DNA of 64,000 nucleotides from Druceiella hillmani (GCA_039881145.1 JAYKKI010000007.1:44330501-44394500), one strand, 5' to 3'; counted from the first letter of the stretch, positions 1 through 12,149 are shown. The notes: generated by a model not told the origin, from the letters alone. Numbers and translations: made by a program.

Positions 1-859
1 CTGTATATGCGTATTTTTGTTAATGAATAATCCTTTTTAAATGTCACGTTTTGCTATAAATAGCTTAATAAATATGACATCGCGTGGGTGATCCACGTGG
101 ATATGCGTGTGTTGCGATCTGTACGGAATCTCATAATACCCGCTTAATTAAATACTCATAATTATTACCAAAATGTTAAAGTATTTTTATTTTTCTCACA
201 CTTTAAAGTTTTTTAACAGTAATGTTTTTAAACTGCAAGAAATGTGGCCTTACTTCAGCCAGAATAAAACTTTCAACCACATTTGTATCAAATTATAAAA
301 AATATACTATAGATAACCATGAGAGAAGCATAGAGTATAGGTCGTTTGAACGACGGAAATGAGAATTTTGGTTACATATTTCTCGAAACCCTTATTTTAT
401 TTACCGAGAATAGAAAACGTTAATTAATATATATAAGTTATATGGTTCGATTTTTGAGAAAGTAAACACTGTATTGCTTTTATGAATTATTAAAATTCTT
501 TCATATTACTTCATGTTAATGAATTATATATAATTTTTATTGATTATAATATTTACGCTGTGGGGATTACATGAGGAAAATATCAGCAGTATTACCAAAA
601 GTTTTTAAATATATTTAATATGTCCACTTTTTGAAATTTTCCATTTGTCTGTTATCATATATTTATGACAGGCACCCTAAATAAAAGGTGTGGTGATACG
701 AAAGTTTTTTTTATAATCTCTGCATATCTCACTATGTTCCAGAATATCTCTAACTTTCCGACTAAGCGGTTTTTAAAATTTGTTTAAAATTAGATTTAAC
801 AAGCAATCTAACTTTGTCACAAAATTCACAAATACTCGTAATATTTACAATCTGATCCA
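1..859. other. anonymous AT-rich sequence
   Basis: I see no gene, repeat or RNA signature here. The end of this stretch may hold the decayed N-terminal part of the transposase relic that begins near 860, but nothing in it can be aligned by eye. Confidence 0.5.
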
Positions 860-1490
860 TACACTACGCTTCTGTAAAGACGACATGAAAATGCATACAC
901 ATCTGTGCACAGATGAGTTGAACTTTGACCAAGACGGCATTACGAATTATCACAAATTTCACAAACTCCAAAACACAAGAAAACCCAAACAAAAGCGTCC
1001 AACAGGGTCACAGCGACGTTTTTCGAATATTTTGAATATGTGGATATGAACAATTAACGACAATTGAATTGACCCATATTTTCTTCCCCATAATTTAAAT
1101 GCAGAAGCCTACGAACAGTTTTTAAGGGAATATATTTTTCGACTGGATGAAGACATGCCTCTGGAAACAAGATGCAGAATGTTTTATCAATATGACGGAT
1201 GTTCTACAAATTTTATATTTACTATGAGATATTGGTTGGATAATGAATTTCCCGATCGTTGTTTTAGCAAAGGAGGACCTATCCCTTGGCCGGCAAAATG
1301 CCCAGACCTGACGCCGATTGACTACTACGTCTGGGAACATATGAAGAGTCTATTTTACGACTTATTGCCTGTGCCTTCAGTAAATTATTTTAGAAACGAA
1401 TAATAAACCCTGTAGTTTCTGTAGTAGAGAGTCAATTAAGTCAATGAATGCGGACCTGTATCTTAAACAGGGGCGTACATTTTAAAAATC
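860..1490 (+). pseudogene. DDE transposase relic, Tc1/mariner-like (DUF4817 type)
   Basis: This is the decayed catalytic half of a cut-and-paste DNA transposase. One reading frame runs through the whole segment. In order it shows a first acidic motif (CTDELNF, about 904-924), a FLPHNLNAEAYEQFL block (about 1080-1125), a middle DG motif (YQYDGCS, about 1188-1208), and a terminal acidic block with PDLTPIDYYVWEHMKS (about 1302-1349). This order matches the DDE core of insect elements whose N-terminus is a DUF4817 helix-turn-helix, in the IS630/Tc1/mariner superfamily. Two in-frame TGA stops (1047-1049 and 1065-1067) split it, and the frame closes with TAA at 1401-1403; family-like sequence seems to continue to about 1490 past further lesions. 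The DNA-binding N-terminus is not recognisable. Despite the stops there is no frameshift between the motifs, so decay is modest. The exact family is my inference. Confidence 0.75.
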
Positions 1491-2080
1491 AACTGTAAGT
1501 ACCTTCTTTAAGTGTTTTATTTTTATAAAGAGATTCAAATAAATATTTTTTTTAAATTTTGGAAAAGAAGGTAATTTTCCTCTTTTACTAAATATTTAAG
1601 TTTATTCAATAGTTTTATAACTTAATGTATCTTATTAGATAGCTAATAATACGTACATGTTAAGACATTCTGCTGATTATGTGCATCAGTAATTTCTTTT
1701 CAGAAATCAGTCACATTTGTTCAAGTATTTGATAAAAATTAGAAATTTTTTTGAGTTACGGAACTCCAATTAAAGAATTGTACAGATTATTTCAATGTAA
1801 TTACTGTTACGAATAAACATGTATATAAACGATGAAATAAAAGTAAATACCACGAAATTCCGTCATTTTTTATAATTTTTGAAGATGCCTATCCAGATTT
1901 TCTGAAAAATTTATAAAAAATAAATATCTCAAAAACGGTCTACTTTGGAATAATATACTCAAGGATCATTTGGTTGCTAATAACCTCTCCTAGAACCCCT
2001 TAAAAGGATTGTGACATATAATCAGTAATTCGGTATAGGAAATATACATGTGTGTATGTACATGTATCTGTGTGTATATG
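1491..2080. other. no gene; possible old LINE tail fragment
   Basis: The stretch is AT-rich and unannotated. Around 1735-1775 a 'gagttacggaactcc' string resembles the 'ctacggaacc' end seen in several LINE-like tails in this window. It is too short and decayed for a firm call. Confidence 0.3.
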
Positions 2081-2098
2081 ATATATATATATATATAT

Positions 2099-2174
<76 letters not shown>
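2081..2174. repeat. (TA)n microsatellite with short CA insert
   Basis: A nearly pure TA dinucleotide array of about 94 bp, interrupted once by a short run of CA units near 2099-2109. A minus-strand ORF across it encodes only Ile-Tyr repeats and is an artefact of the array. Confidence 0.97.
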
Positions 2175-2178
<4 letters not shown>

Positions 2179-2479
2179 GATTAGGATGATATTTCTCTGC
2201 AAAAATTCACATCGATCAGTTGCTTCGTGCGACGTGAAAAAAGGAAGAACAAACACATTTTCACATATATAATATTAGCCAGGATTTTATTTATAGACGA
2301 TGATAAATCTAAACTTAAGTAGAGCAAACAATATCTCTAAAGTAAGGTTAAGTGGGCGGAGTTATCAATATGTTGAATAAAAGAAAAGCGACATATCGAT
2401 TTATGTTGGTCACGAGTTTTCTCACCCACTCTACAGGCAACCTATACTCAGAAACACGGTCGCACTTTCTGAGACTGTA

Positions 2480-2945
2480 ACGTAACATTTTGAAAGCGTT
2501 CTAATTTATTTAACATTTGTTCAACAGCACTAAAGTTATTATATCAACGTCAAATAGACGCAATAAGAGCTTTTGACGTAGGTAAAGTTTAGTTCTAAGT
2601 GGCTTTAATTATTGATGATATCACCAATAGCTTCAAGGTATTATTTATATATAGAAAGAGCAAGTACAAGGTAAGATATTGTTTTGGAGTACATTATATA
2701 TTATTTTGATAGCAACAAATTTGTATGGAAGGAGTTGTCCGTGATAGGTTTTAATAAGCAGCAATGAGAACGTTAAAAGCATTCTAATGTATTTATAAAT
2801 TTAGCAGAAAGTTATTGGAGCTTTAGGTTGGTAATTATTGGAGTAACTTTACATAGAAGATACTAGGAAGGTTGACATTGGTAAATTTATTTTTAAGTGA
2901 CTTTATATATTGATGATACTACAAGAAATAGCTATTAACATAAGT
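2480..2945. repeat. diverged direct repeat pair (~280-bp offset)
   Basis: Two related blocks lie about 280-300 bp apart, roughly 2490-2650 and 2770-2945. Both carry an 'aagc(g/a)ttctaat' start, a 'gta(a/g)..tt' centre and a closing 'taagtg(g/a)cttta..tattgatgat' block. The copies are old and gapped. No coding sequence is seen. Confidence 0.5.
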
Positions 2946-2954
2946 TAAACGTTG

Positions 2955-3400
2955 TCTGTTTTTTTTTGTTTTTTGGCCATCTTTCACACTTAACCTGCCA
3001 GACAGATTTCAATACACTTTGAAATACGTAATATCCAAGATTAAAAGACTGGCTGTGTATATTTATACTTACTAATATAACAAAAGTGAAAAATTGTCAA
3101 TTAATTTGTTTGTTTGTCGTCTTTTCACGCTTAAACGACCTAACAGATTTCAGTGGTATTATGTATATAGATAATGTGTATCCTACATTGAAAGATAGGA
3201 TTTATAAGTAAAATCCTGATTATTGGTATTACGCTTACCACTATAACAAAAATAAGACGTTCCTGGTTTTTTTATTTATTTGTCTTTCTTTTGCGCTTAA
3301 ATAATTCGATGGATTTCAATCAAATTTTGAATAGAGTTTATATACATTCTGTGTTAAAAAATAAATTATATTTAATTACGATACTAGAAGTGGAAAATTG
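2955..3400 (+). repeat. degenerate ~150-bp tandem repeats, LINE/SINE-tail-like
   Basis: Three diverged units at about 2957, 3104 and 3270 each contain a 'tttgt..tcttt(t/c)cac(g/a)cttaa' box, then a 'cagatttcaat'-like box, then an 'actaatataacaaaa(g/a)'-like spacer. The wording resembles the 3' regions of insect RTE-like elements that end in a 'gatttcaat(c)aaattttg' motif. The family is an inference; the periodic structure is visible. Confidence 0.5.
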
Positions 3401-4065
3401 AACATAAACGTTGAACAAAAATTAAGCATTACTTGTATAAATTTTCCTAACGACGCACGAAAAGTTGAATTGCGCTTCAAAAACTATATGAAAAAATCGC
3501 GACTACGTATACCTAATAAATAAAATAATTGCTGACCATTATATTTATGGATATTTATAGAAAAACACATTAATTTTTATATAAATAAATTTCACTATGG
3601 ACAAGTAAATATACTTAGATACAAAAGTTTTTTTCACGCTACGTACTTATTATTTACAGTTCAGAAGTTTCAAAGGCAATCGTGTATTCTTGCGTATATT
3701 TACGCGGTATCAAATTCGAACGGGAAATTCTGCCGAAGAGGGAAAGGAAATACTGTATTAAAATATAACACTTTAACTGCAAAGGCGTAATTACCTTCAT
3801 TTATCTACTCGTATAATAAAGTAATAACAAGGCAATAATTGTGTAAGCATCACGTAAAATCTACTGTGTGCAGGTTTATACCTTAGTAGCTTGGCCGAGA
3901 TCTATAATGTAGAACATCTCGCTGTTCTTCACCTTTTACCAAAGTTGAGCAATTAATTAATAAATTGTTACTAATTTTTTTGACAGCTACATATATTTCT
4001 TTTATAATACATATTATAATTACAATTTTGTAAATCTCCACTAGATGACAGTACTTATTGGATTT
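3401..4065. other. anonymous AT-rich sequence
   Basis: No gene or clear repeat. The 81-codon minus-strand ORF at 3883-4128 runs into the neighbouring foldback element and has no recognisable content. Confidence 0.4.
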
Positions 4066-4327
4066 TTCACAATTAAATGAAACTACGTGATGTATTATTA
4101 TTTCTACTTTCTTTAAGTTCTTTACCACGACCTAGGTTTCGTTGCATTACAACATTTTCAGGTAGTCTATTAGCAAAGATAGCCTACCCGAAGATGGTGT
4201 AATACTAGGAAACCTAGGCCGTAGTAAAGAACTTAAAGAAAGTAGAAGTAATACTACATCACGTAGATTCATTTAATTGTGAATAATTAATTTCTACAAA
4301 ATTAACGCCAGATATATTCAATATTGC
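4066..4327. mobile_element. palindromic foldback MITE, copy 1
   Basis: The stretch 4066-4283 is an almost continuous inverted repeat. The left end 'ttcacaattaaatgaaact' pairs with the right end 'catttaattgtgaa', and the arms meet at a short loop near 4174 inside 'ggtagtctat...atagcctacc'. A further ~45 bp on the right only, containing 'ctacaaaattaacgcc' and 'atattcaat', is shared with the copies at 5746 and 57571, so the mobile unit is longer than the palindrome. There is no coding capacity, so it must be non-autonomous. The superfamily is unknown because the target-site duplication is not clear. Confidence 0.8.
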
Positions 4328-5745
4328 ATTTTTAATAAATGTTTTAATTAATTTCATTATATTCGTCACAATTTACTGTTCCAAAAAAAAGGAAAAACTG
4401 TGGGGAAAAACATATAAATATAGAAATGAGTAATATTTTACGAAGTGTAAGCGGAGTCGCTAATAAGAAAACAAGTGTATGTTTTGTATGTTTTTGTAAA
4501 GGTTATAAAACATATTTCCATTTTCTTTTTTGGCGAAAAAAAAATATTAAAAAGCTTAAATTTGAAGCGATTACATTTTTTTAGCCCTTCCTGATTTTTT
4601 TAGCCTTCCTGAAAGTCAGATCAATACAGAACGTTGACAACGAAACATTACCATTTCCAATAATATTCCTACAACACATCTAATTACCTCGTAAGAAATT
4701 CAATTTAGTATAATACAACTTTAGTGTACATTTATCTGCTTCAAGATCGTTTGCAATATGAGACCAGAGTCAGAAATATTTCGATGGGTATAAAGATGGT
4801 AGATAAAAACATGAAAGTAATACAAAAAAGGAAATAAGAGAAAACAAATATTATTAGAAAAGCAGAGATAAAAATATTAACAAATAAATATTGTTCTAAA
4901 CAACAATTTGCTTACACGTGTTTGTCATATTGTGACCAGTGAAATTATCAATCAATCGAAATGTCAGATTGACAGCTCCGTAATAATATTTGTAAAAGAA
5001 ACCGCTCAGATATCATTGCCTGATAATCGAACCGGTACGGTGACTAAAAAACTCCTATTTAAATCCAAATCAACTTAGAAAATATTTATATGAATGCGGT
5101 TTAGAACATTTGATATTTTGACAATTTGTTTTGATATGACATAAAAAACTTTACATTGAAAACGACACACTTCGAAAAAAATGCCGCTAGCGATAATTTA
5201 TTATGAAAAAATCGATTTTAAAATAAAAATACTTACAAGAAATATCTTGAAATTTGCATGTTCTTAATTTATTTTTTATAATGAATTTATCATCTATCAT
5301 CACAATTAATACAATTAAATAAGGTAAAAATAAATATTTACAAAGGTACAAAATTAAAGCGTATTTTAAATCAACTGACAAAAATAATCAGTTATACAAA
5401 CTTACGAAATATTTTACTACGTTTAAGTCTTCAATTTATGGTGGTATAATATTAAAAAAATAGTACCAAAGTAGTCTGAAGCGGTCAGGGCCGGTTCGAG
5501 AGTATTAAAAAGATAATATTTAAAAGCTTCATATTTATCCATGTGTTTATAATTTCTTTGTAAAAATATTTGATCCATAAAACCGATTTCTTGAAAACAA
5601 AAACATTTTGGAAAATTGCTATTCTGATTGGTATTATCTAAAAGACGTAGAAAATGATGTCCCGTCCAATCTAACCAATATTCTACCTATTGTATATATT
5701 ATTTTCAAAATTTTAAATATTTTTTAGTTTAAAATCAACGTACAT
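4328..5745. other. anonymous AT-rich sequence between foldback copies
   Basis: This 1.4-kb spacer holds no recognisable gene. The minus-strand ORF at 5187-5381 is hydrophobic, AT-codon-driven and unconvincing. Confidence 0.4.
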
Positions 5746-6000
5746 TTCTCAATTAAATGAAACTACGTGATGTAGTATTATTTATACTTTGTTTAAATTC
5801 TTTACTACGTTTCGTTGTATTACATTTTCAGGTGGGCAATTAGTAACTTGCCCACCTGAAGATGTTGTAGTACAATGAAGCCTAGGTCATGGTAAAGAAC
5901 TTAAAGAAAGAGAAATAATACTACATCACGTAGTTTCATTTAATTGTGAATAATGAATTTCTACAAAATTAACGCCAAACATATTCAATAATATGCATTT
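5746..6000. mobile_element. palindromic foldback MITE, copy 2
   Basis: This is the same element as at 4066. The left end 'ttctcaattaaatgaaact' at 5746 pairs with 'tagtttcatttaattgtgaa' ending at 5950. The centre is a clean hairpin, 'ggtgggcaa...ttgcccacc' (5831-5856). The right-hand 'ctacaaaattaacgcc' and 'atattcaata' block follows as in copy 1. It lies in the same orientation, about 1.7 kb from copy 1. A ~10-bp deletion inside the left arm, relative to the right, removes part of the 'cacgacctagg' block. Confidence 0.8.
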
Positions 6001-7488
6001 AAAAACACATTATAAATGCAGTTTAGTACTAATGCTAATACTTTTCTGAATATTTTAAAAAAGCAACTTATATAAAAAAGTATATAATAAAAAAAATTCC
6101 GTTTCTCTATACGCTCTATTTGTGTTCTGTTCTTAAATTCGGAGTTTAGTGTCACTATAAATGGTAATTAAATTAAAAATATTTTTCATATAAATGAAAC
6201 ATGTTATTTATATGGATATTAAAAATACAATATTTTTATTTCCTCTCTTACTAGATATTAATAATTTAATTTAATACTATATTATTTAAATCGCTGAATT
6301 TTTATTGATGATAATAAATGTACGCTCAACACTTCTGATGAAGTTCAAATTATCAAATAAAAAAATACCACCTAAACAAAATACTTTCCACATAACTTTT
6401 TCAAGTAATTTTACAGAACTAAATGAGCAGGCGAAATTTCAAGGTTACTACGGATTTATCTATTAAAAAAATACTTGGCAAATGGAGCATTAACAGAAAA
6501 TATACCTCATCTATTGAACCTAGAAATCTATTAGATGGCGTACGTGCTTCACTTTCTATTGAAAAATTCCCATTCTTTTGTTGGACACACTTTAGATACT
6601 ATAAATACTGTGATAAAAACTGTGAACAAAAGAGGTTACTTCACTTGGTACTTTTGCTTTGATAGAAGATGATTTGAAAGATATTTTAGAGTAATTTTCA
6701 GTTAAATAAAATCGTATTGAAAGGACACACAAAGGAATTTCGTAGTGCAAAGATAAAGAAATAAGAAATGGCAGTTAAGTTTTTAATACTTTATCGTAGT
6801 TTAATAATTCCGATTTCAAAGCATTCAGAACCTCCACCACTGCAATGGATGTGAAAAATTATTCAATTATTATTAATTTCCCTTCAAATTCAAACAGAAA
6901 TTATTTTTAGAATTTTAATAAACGTACTTTGACAAAATGATGTGTTCTTGCTATGACATGTTATTATTTTATTAAGGCAAAACCGGAAATAGGGTAATGA
7001 ATACAGTGTCTTACTTTTGTTTAAGTCTGTGTGTTCCTAATTATGTACATATGCTACCTTTTAGAGGCAATGCTAATGAGTGCTATGAAGCTTTTATGTA
7101 TGCTGGAGGAATAATTAATTTAGAGAGGTTTTGTTGCTGGAAGGACTTCAGTAGTATTTATTTTCGTAACTGGGTTTTAGACCCTTAATAGCTGGGTCAA
7201 TTTTAAGAACATATTTTAGTTTAAATATAAGATAATTATGAAAAAATAATGGCTTGGATATTAATCAGCTCAGCAACCAAAGCATGTTTGTTTCTAAGAT
7301 TACCTGTACTTTATAACTGCCAATTTTTTAAAAAGGCTTTACTACAAGGATTCGAAATTTTTTCGAAAATTTTTTTCGGCTATCCTTTTTGAAATTGGTT
7401 CAAGGATTTTCATGTGGATAAATTTTCATTTGTTATATCTTGGGCGGATTGTAATTATCGATATTATTTATTCATAGCAAAGTATGTA

Positions 7489-7489
<1 letters not shown>
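6001..7489. other. anonymous AT-rich sequence
   Basis: ORFs at 6423-6662 (79 codons) and 6997-7188 (63 codons) have unremarkable composition and no motif I recognise. Around 7370-7440 there is a vague resemblance to LINE 3' tails ('gaaattggttcaagga'), not enough for a call. Confidence 0.35.

Positions 7490-7526
<37 letters not shown>
7490..7526. repeat. (TA)n microsatellite
   Basis: A short, nearly pure TA array of about 37 bp. Confidence 0.95.
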
Positions 7527-7527
<1 letters not shown>

Positions 7528-8789
7528 TGTATTCCAAAACGCGTTTGATGGCTTATTCAAATATTTATTTTATTTAAAGATGAAATATATAATTTTTCAT
7601 TAAATATTTAGAATATGCATTCAAATATGACACACCCTAGAAATATACTAATTTAATTGGATAAATATCGAACATTATATAATTAAATATCATATCATAA
7701 CACACGAAGAAAAGAAAAACGATCTTTACATTTGAAAATTAATACATTTAATATATTCTATAAATTAAGTCCTTTTTAACTATTAGGTAACACTGCTTTT
7801 TAACTTTATAAAGTAAAATTGGTAAACGTGAACCAGACTCATACACCAATTATTTCCTAGCTATGTATAATATGTACGATATGCAATTTAAATCACTAAA
7901 TAGTCATTTATTATATAATTGATTAAAGTATTCATGACAATGGCATATTTAAAAAAACGACATAATTATACTTAATAATTTAAATTGATAATTATTTATA
8001 AGTACGAACACAGAAACAAATTAAAGCAAATTAACTAGTAGCACCATGTGTTAGTGGATTTAGTGAACATTTATTTTTATTATGCTATTGCATTCGATTC
8101 AGATATCACATAATTTTGAATGGCTAGTATAGCTGTTAAAAGTTTTTTAAACCGTAAATTTAAATTAACTAGTTTTCCACTAGTTACTGTGATTAAATTT
8201 AAAGAATTACATTATGTAATTCAATTTATACTTACGTTAGGATCGTCAAATTACGGACTTACAATTTTTGACAAAAAATTAGACATTTTATTATTGACAG
8301 ATCAAAAGATACAACAAAGACGTGAGGTGTGTAAACGGATGATCAAAACTGGCAGCATCCCAAAATTTTCAGATTAATTAAAATTACTTTTATTCTGGAG
8401 AATTTCATTTCGCTAACTATATTTGGGCTAAACCTATTTTGTATTCGTATTTGTTTAAACAAAAGAAATTTAGTTACTTAGACTGAATTAAACGGAAGCA
8501 CCGAAGAACTGAATTTAACGGGAAAGCAATAATTGCTGCCTATAATTACCGCTCTCTGGAAGTAAAAATACAAGACGTCAAATGCGAATATAATTGATAT
8601 TTTAGAATAAAAAACTGCCCCAAATTTCCTACTTGCAACATTCCGAATAGCAATGAGTTTGTTCTTTATTTTATAAATCTTATTTTTTTGAACAACCTAA
8701 ATATTTATGATGGCTGAAAAAAGGTTAAATTACTCTGATATAAATATATTACTATAACCAATATATACCAAATATATTATATACTGATA
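7527..8789. other. anonymous AT-rich sequence
   Basis: This is the AT-rich flank up to the LINE insertion. An 85-codon ORF at 8120-8377 (starting MASIAVKSF) is open, but it has no known motif, splice context or neighbouring coding signal. I do not call it a gene. Confidence 0.35.
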
Positions 8790-10560
8790 CAAATATATGA
8801 CGGCTGAAGACCGTAAGGATTTCGCACGCCGCGGTCCGAGGCCTTGCGGTCTTCAGCCACTGCCTATATGAGGGTCTCTCCCCGACGGTTTGGAAAGAGG
8901 AAGAGTAATAGGAGATCACCTAGTGATCCGAAATTCTACAGACTCATTACGCTCCTTCTATCTTTCGGTAAGTTGCTCGAGCTTGTATTGGCTGCGCGTC
9001 TGTTGTCACAATTATCTCGGTCGTCGGAACTTCCAAGCAATTCAGTTTTAAGCCTGGGATATCCATAACAGATGCGATATTTGTCGCTTTGTTCTGGATG
9101 GACGCTTGCTCAGATAAATATGTACTCGGTGTTTTCTTGGACATCTCCGGGGCGTTTGATAATGCCTGGTGGCCGGCTATTTTGACTGCGTTAGAGTCGC
9201 GGGGGTATTGGCGGACCTTCAACGGATTATAAGTAATTATTTCCACGATCGGGTTATTTTTGCGGGAAGGGGACATCGAAATAAGAACAACTTTGAACAG
9301 GGGCTACCCGCAGGGCTCGCTCCTTGGACCAATTTATTGAAACGTCATGTTCGATGGTATACTAGCGATACCCCTTCACGGATGTGGTACCACTGGCTAT
9401 GCTGATGAAACCCTACTCTTGGTCGGAGGAGCGAGCCGTAAAGAACTAGAAAACCGGGCGGCGGACTCCCTTGCCAGGTTACTTGACGGGGCGCAAAGTA
9501 TATGCTTAGTTTTGCCCCTCAAATGTCCGAGGCTGTCCTCCTCAAGGGCAGGCTTACAAGGGAGCCATCTGTTATAATGAGGGGACAGGGAAGCAAGATC
9601 GATATGCGGGATCAGGCTACGTACTTGTGTATGGTACTTGAATCTAAGCATTCCGTAGGCGCGGTACATTGACGAGAGGACGCGGGTGGCGTTTCATCCC
9701 ATGTCTCGGCTTGTCGGGGCTGGTTGGAGCCTAAATACGTCAACCCTCAATCTGATCTATACGGCAATACACCTCGGTATATTAACCTATACGCCATCGG
9801 TATGAGCCTCTTTATGCGTCGGGTTCCAATAGGTTAGGAGGGTCGTACTGAGATACAACGTAGATGAATACATTACTTCCAAAATGACATACATTTTTGA
9901 GATCGTCTGTGCTTTCTGGCAGAATAGATGGTCTTCGTCAACCTTCAAAGGCAAGATCACTAGATTAATTTTCCCGAGTATCTCTGAGCGTATTCAGACT
10001 TGGCTCAAAAATTACTATTATACGTTACAATTCATAACGGGACATGGCGCCTTCCGCGCGAGCATATATAAATTTGCTTTACGAAATAGCCCAACCTGTA
10101 CCTGTGGTTTTGAGACTCAGGACATGAAACACATTCTTTTAAATTGTGTTGAGCACAACGATGCGCGTAGAGTTTTGTTACAGAGCATACGTCAAAATAT
10201 TAGGACAGGTTCACGCTGTTCTTTAAGACGTAATACTTTTAGTTATTATAATTTGGTTGGGAATGGACATATCTTTGAGTCATTCAGACTTATGCTAAAA
10301 GCGTTCTTGAAAAAATGGAGTTCTTGAATAACTCATTGCGGGGTGACAGACCTTAACCTGATTGGGTGTAAGATTTGGATGGTAGCAACGGTACACTATT
10401 AGGGAACCTTCCAAAGTCCCCACTTTGTATAAGAGGAGTTGTTACGGGCCCCAGGTGTAGTGATAGAAATATATTGCCACTGGTCCACTCTCGTAGGGTC
10501 AATCATTTTAGGAAAAAGTCTTTTACGTTTGACTAGATACACTCCAATTTGTTCGATTTA
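8790..10560 (+). mobile_element. 5'-truncated, frameshifted R1-clade non-LTR retrotransposon (LINE)
   Basis: This is the remains of a reverse transcriptase ORF followed by its C-terminal zinc knuckle. The segment is clearly more GC-rich than its flanks. Across several frames one can read the RT palm motif FLDISGAFDN (about 9131-9167), the GYPQGSLLGP turn (about 9302-9331) and the active-site box YADE (9398-9409). In an active enzyme that box is YADD, so a catalytic aspartate has become glutamate. The longest open piece is 9884-10327 (147 codons). It ends the protein with CTCGFETQDMKHILLNC (10097-10147), a C-x-C-x7-H-x4-C knuckle typical of R1/TRAS-type LINEs. The endonuclease domain and 5' part are missing. 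Stops and frameshifts between motifs make it inactive. R1-clade assignment rests on this motif style and needs a tree. Confidence 0.85.
8802..8858. other. hairpin at the 5' edge of the LINE
   Basis: Arms of 17 nt (8802-8818 'ggctgaagaccgtaagg' and 8842-8858 'ccttgcggtcttcagcc') pair with one G-T position around a GC-rich 23-nt loop. It sits where AT-rich flank changes to LINE sequence. Confidence 0.8.
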
Positions 10561-11234
10561 CCTTTTGTGCTAATTATATAGTTTTAGAATTTATTGCATT
10601 GCCTTGCATTTAAATTATGAATAACATAATAAAGATTTCAAATGATTGTCGTATTGCTCGAACAATTTCACTCAACACTATGGTATGAACAGTTTTGTAC
10701 GCATTATTACCTAATAACTACTAGATTAATTTGAACTTGGCTAAATGTACGCTATTCAACGTATTTTTGTACACATGCCGCTTACGGGATGATAATGAAC
10801 CAGTGGACTTTCAGAAGGAAATTCGTATAATTTATTACCTTCATTTTATAACTCGGAAATGATTGTAGGAGAAAAAAAATGTATAATTGAAAAAAGAAAG
10901 AATGTATTATATGCAGACTAATTTATTAATTTATGGGGTTGCCCGCAATCAGAAGCAGTTCTATTCGGAAAGCTAATCGTATTTAAACATGCAACACAAT
11001 ACAAAGAATCGCTATGCACACAATCAGCTACGGCAGACCTACCCACGTTCGGGTCTCTAATGCAATGACATTGCCACACCTCTCACTCACATTAAAACGC
11101 AGCACTAAAATTAAAATTATGAAAAAATCAACTACGCAATATAGCAAGACTACGCAATATAGCCAGATGCCACGAGGGACGTAAACAACTTGTAACGACT
11201 CAGCGTAATAGTAGTTCGAAAACTCGATAATAAT
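10561..11234. other. LINE flank, no gene
   Basis: The sequence returns to AT-rich. The LINE 3' end is not sharp; an 'aataaag' string near 10629 could be its old polyadenylation region. 11020-11190 is somewhat less AT-rich and contains a small duplicated 'ctacgcaatatagc' unit, but nothing is identifiable. Confidence 0.35.
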
Positions 11235-11440
11235 TATTATCATGATAATTTAATTTAGAAGACAGACTGCCTCTTATATCTTATCTATTATTATGATAAT
11301 TTCATTTAGATGACAGACTGCCTCTTATATCTTCTCTATTATTATGATAATTTCATTTAGATGACAGACTGCATCTTATATCTTCTCCATTATTATGATA
11401 ATTTCATTTAGAAGACAGACTGCCTATTATGCCTCTATTA
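11235..11440. repeat. 51-bp minisatellite, four copies
   Basis: Four tandem units with an exact 51-bp period. Matching bases sit at 11287, 11338 and 11389, and each unit carries 'ttattatgataatttcattt' followed by 'gacagactgc'. The first and last units are the most diverged. The plus ORF at 11395 begins inside the array and is not a gene. Confidence 0.9.
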
Positions 11441-11894
11441 TCTTGATATTATTATTTTGTCCTTACACGCCGAAAGAGAAAAAAGAGAAACAAAATTACA
11501 TTTTTGTTTCAATGACCATTAATATCTGCAACTTTGCTTTTTTCTTGCAGTGTTTGAAGGAACCTCCTAGTTTGTAGGTTTGCAATCTGATATAGGAGGG
11601 AAAGGGGGGATAGTTGCCAATTTTAACTATCCATTGATATTTTGCCACATTTTTAAATATCACCCACTTTCGTGCTCCATTTTGAAAAGTAATAAAATTA
11701 CTTATAACATACTTTCAATTGATGAAGACAAACAAATTCTAAAACAGTGCTAAATATCAAGTTGGTAAGAATAGTACTTGCCAAGAAAAACAGCCATGAC
11801 AACCATGACATTACAAATTGAAGCACGTGATTGATTTTAATAATATATAATATATTCAAACCGTAATGAATATTTAAAATAACTTGTAAAATCA

Positions 11895-12100
11895 TCGTTA
11901 TGGTTTTCTTACAATCTTTATGTAAGCTTCTAAAAATTGTGATTTTTTTCATAATTTTAATTTCAGTAATTTTGAAAATAAGGGAGTAGAGAACATAATA
12001 TTTTGAATATTTTTTAGTCTATCTACTGCCTAAAATTATGAAAAAATTTAGAAACACTTATTGGCAGCTCTTTCAAACGACGTTCTCCATACTCCCCTAA
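11895..12100 (+). repeat. dispersed ~200-bp repeat, copy A
   Basis: This is a diverged direct match to 26545-26720. Shared blocks are 'cttta/gtgta(a/g)gcttct(a/g)aaaa', a 'ttttttc(a/c)taattt' block and, later, 'a(t)tatgaaaaaa' followed by 'ctttcaaac'. No ORF spans it. Confidence 0.5.
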
Positions 12101-12149
12101 AATTTACATATTATATTTTGAGTGTTAACTATAGAAAATTTTGTACGTC

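Noticed and set aside
1990..2256. 88-codon minus ORF with Ile-Tyr repeats
   Set aside because: It is only the translation of a TA/CA microsatellite; the same holds for the plus ORFs at 33292-33650.
6423..6662. 79-codon plus ORF
   Set aside because: No recognisable motif; adjacent frames look equally plausible and are full of stops.
8120..8377. 85-codon plus ORF
   Set aside because: Composition follows the AT-rich background, and there is no motif, splice context or neighbour supporting it.
8947..9276. 109-codon minus ORF
   Set aside because: It is antisense to the LINE reverse transcriptase, whose motifs read on the plus strand.
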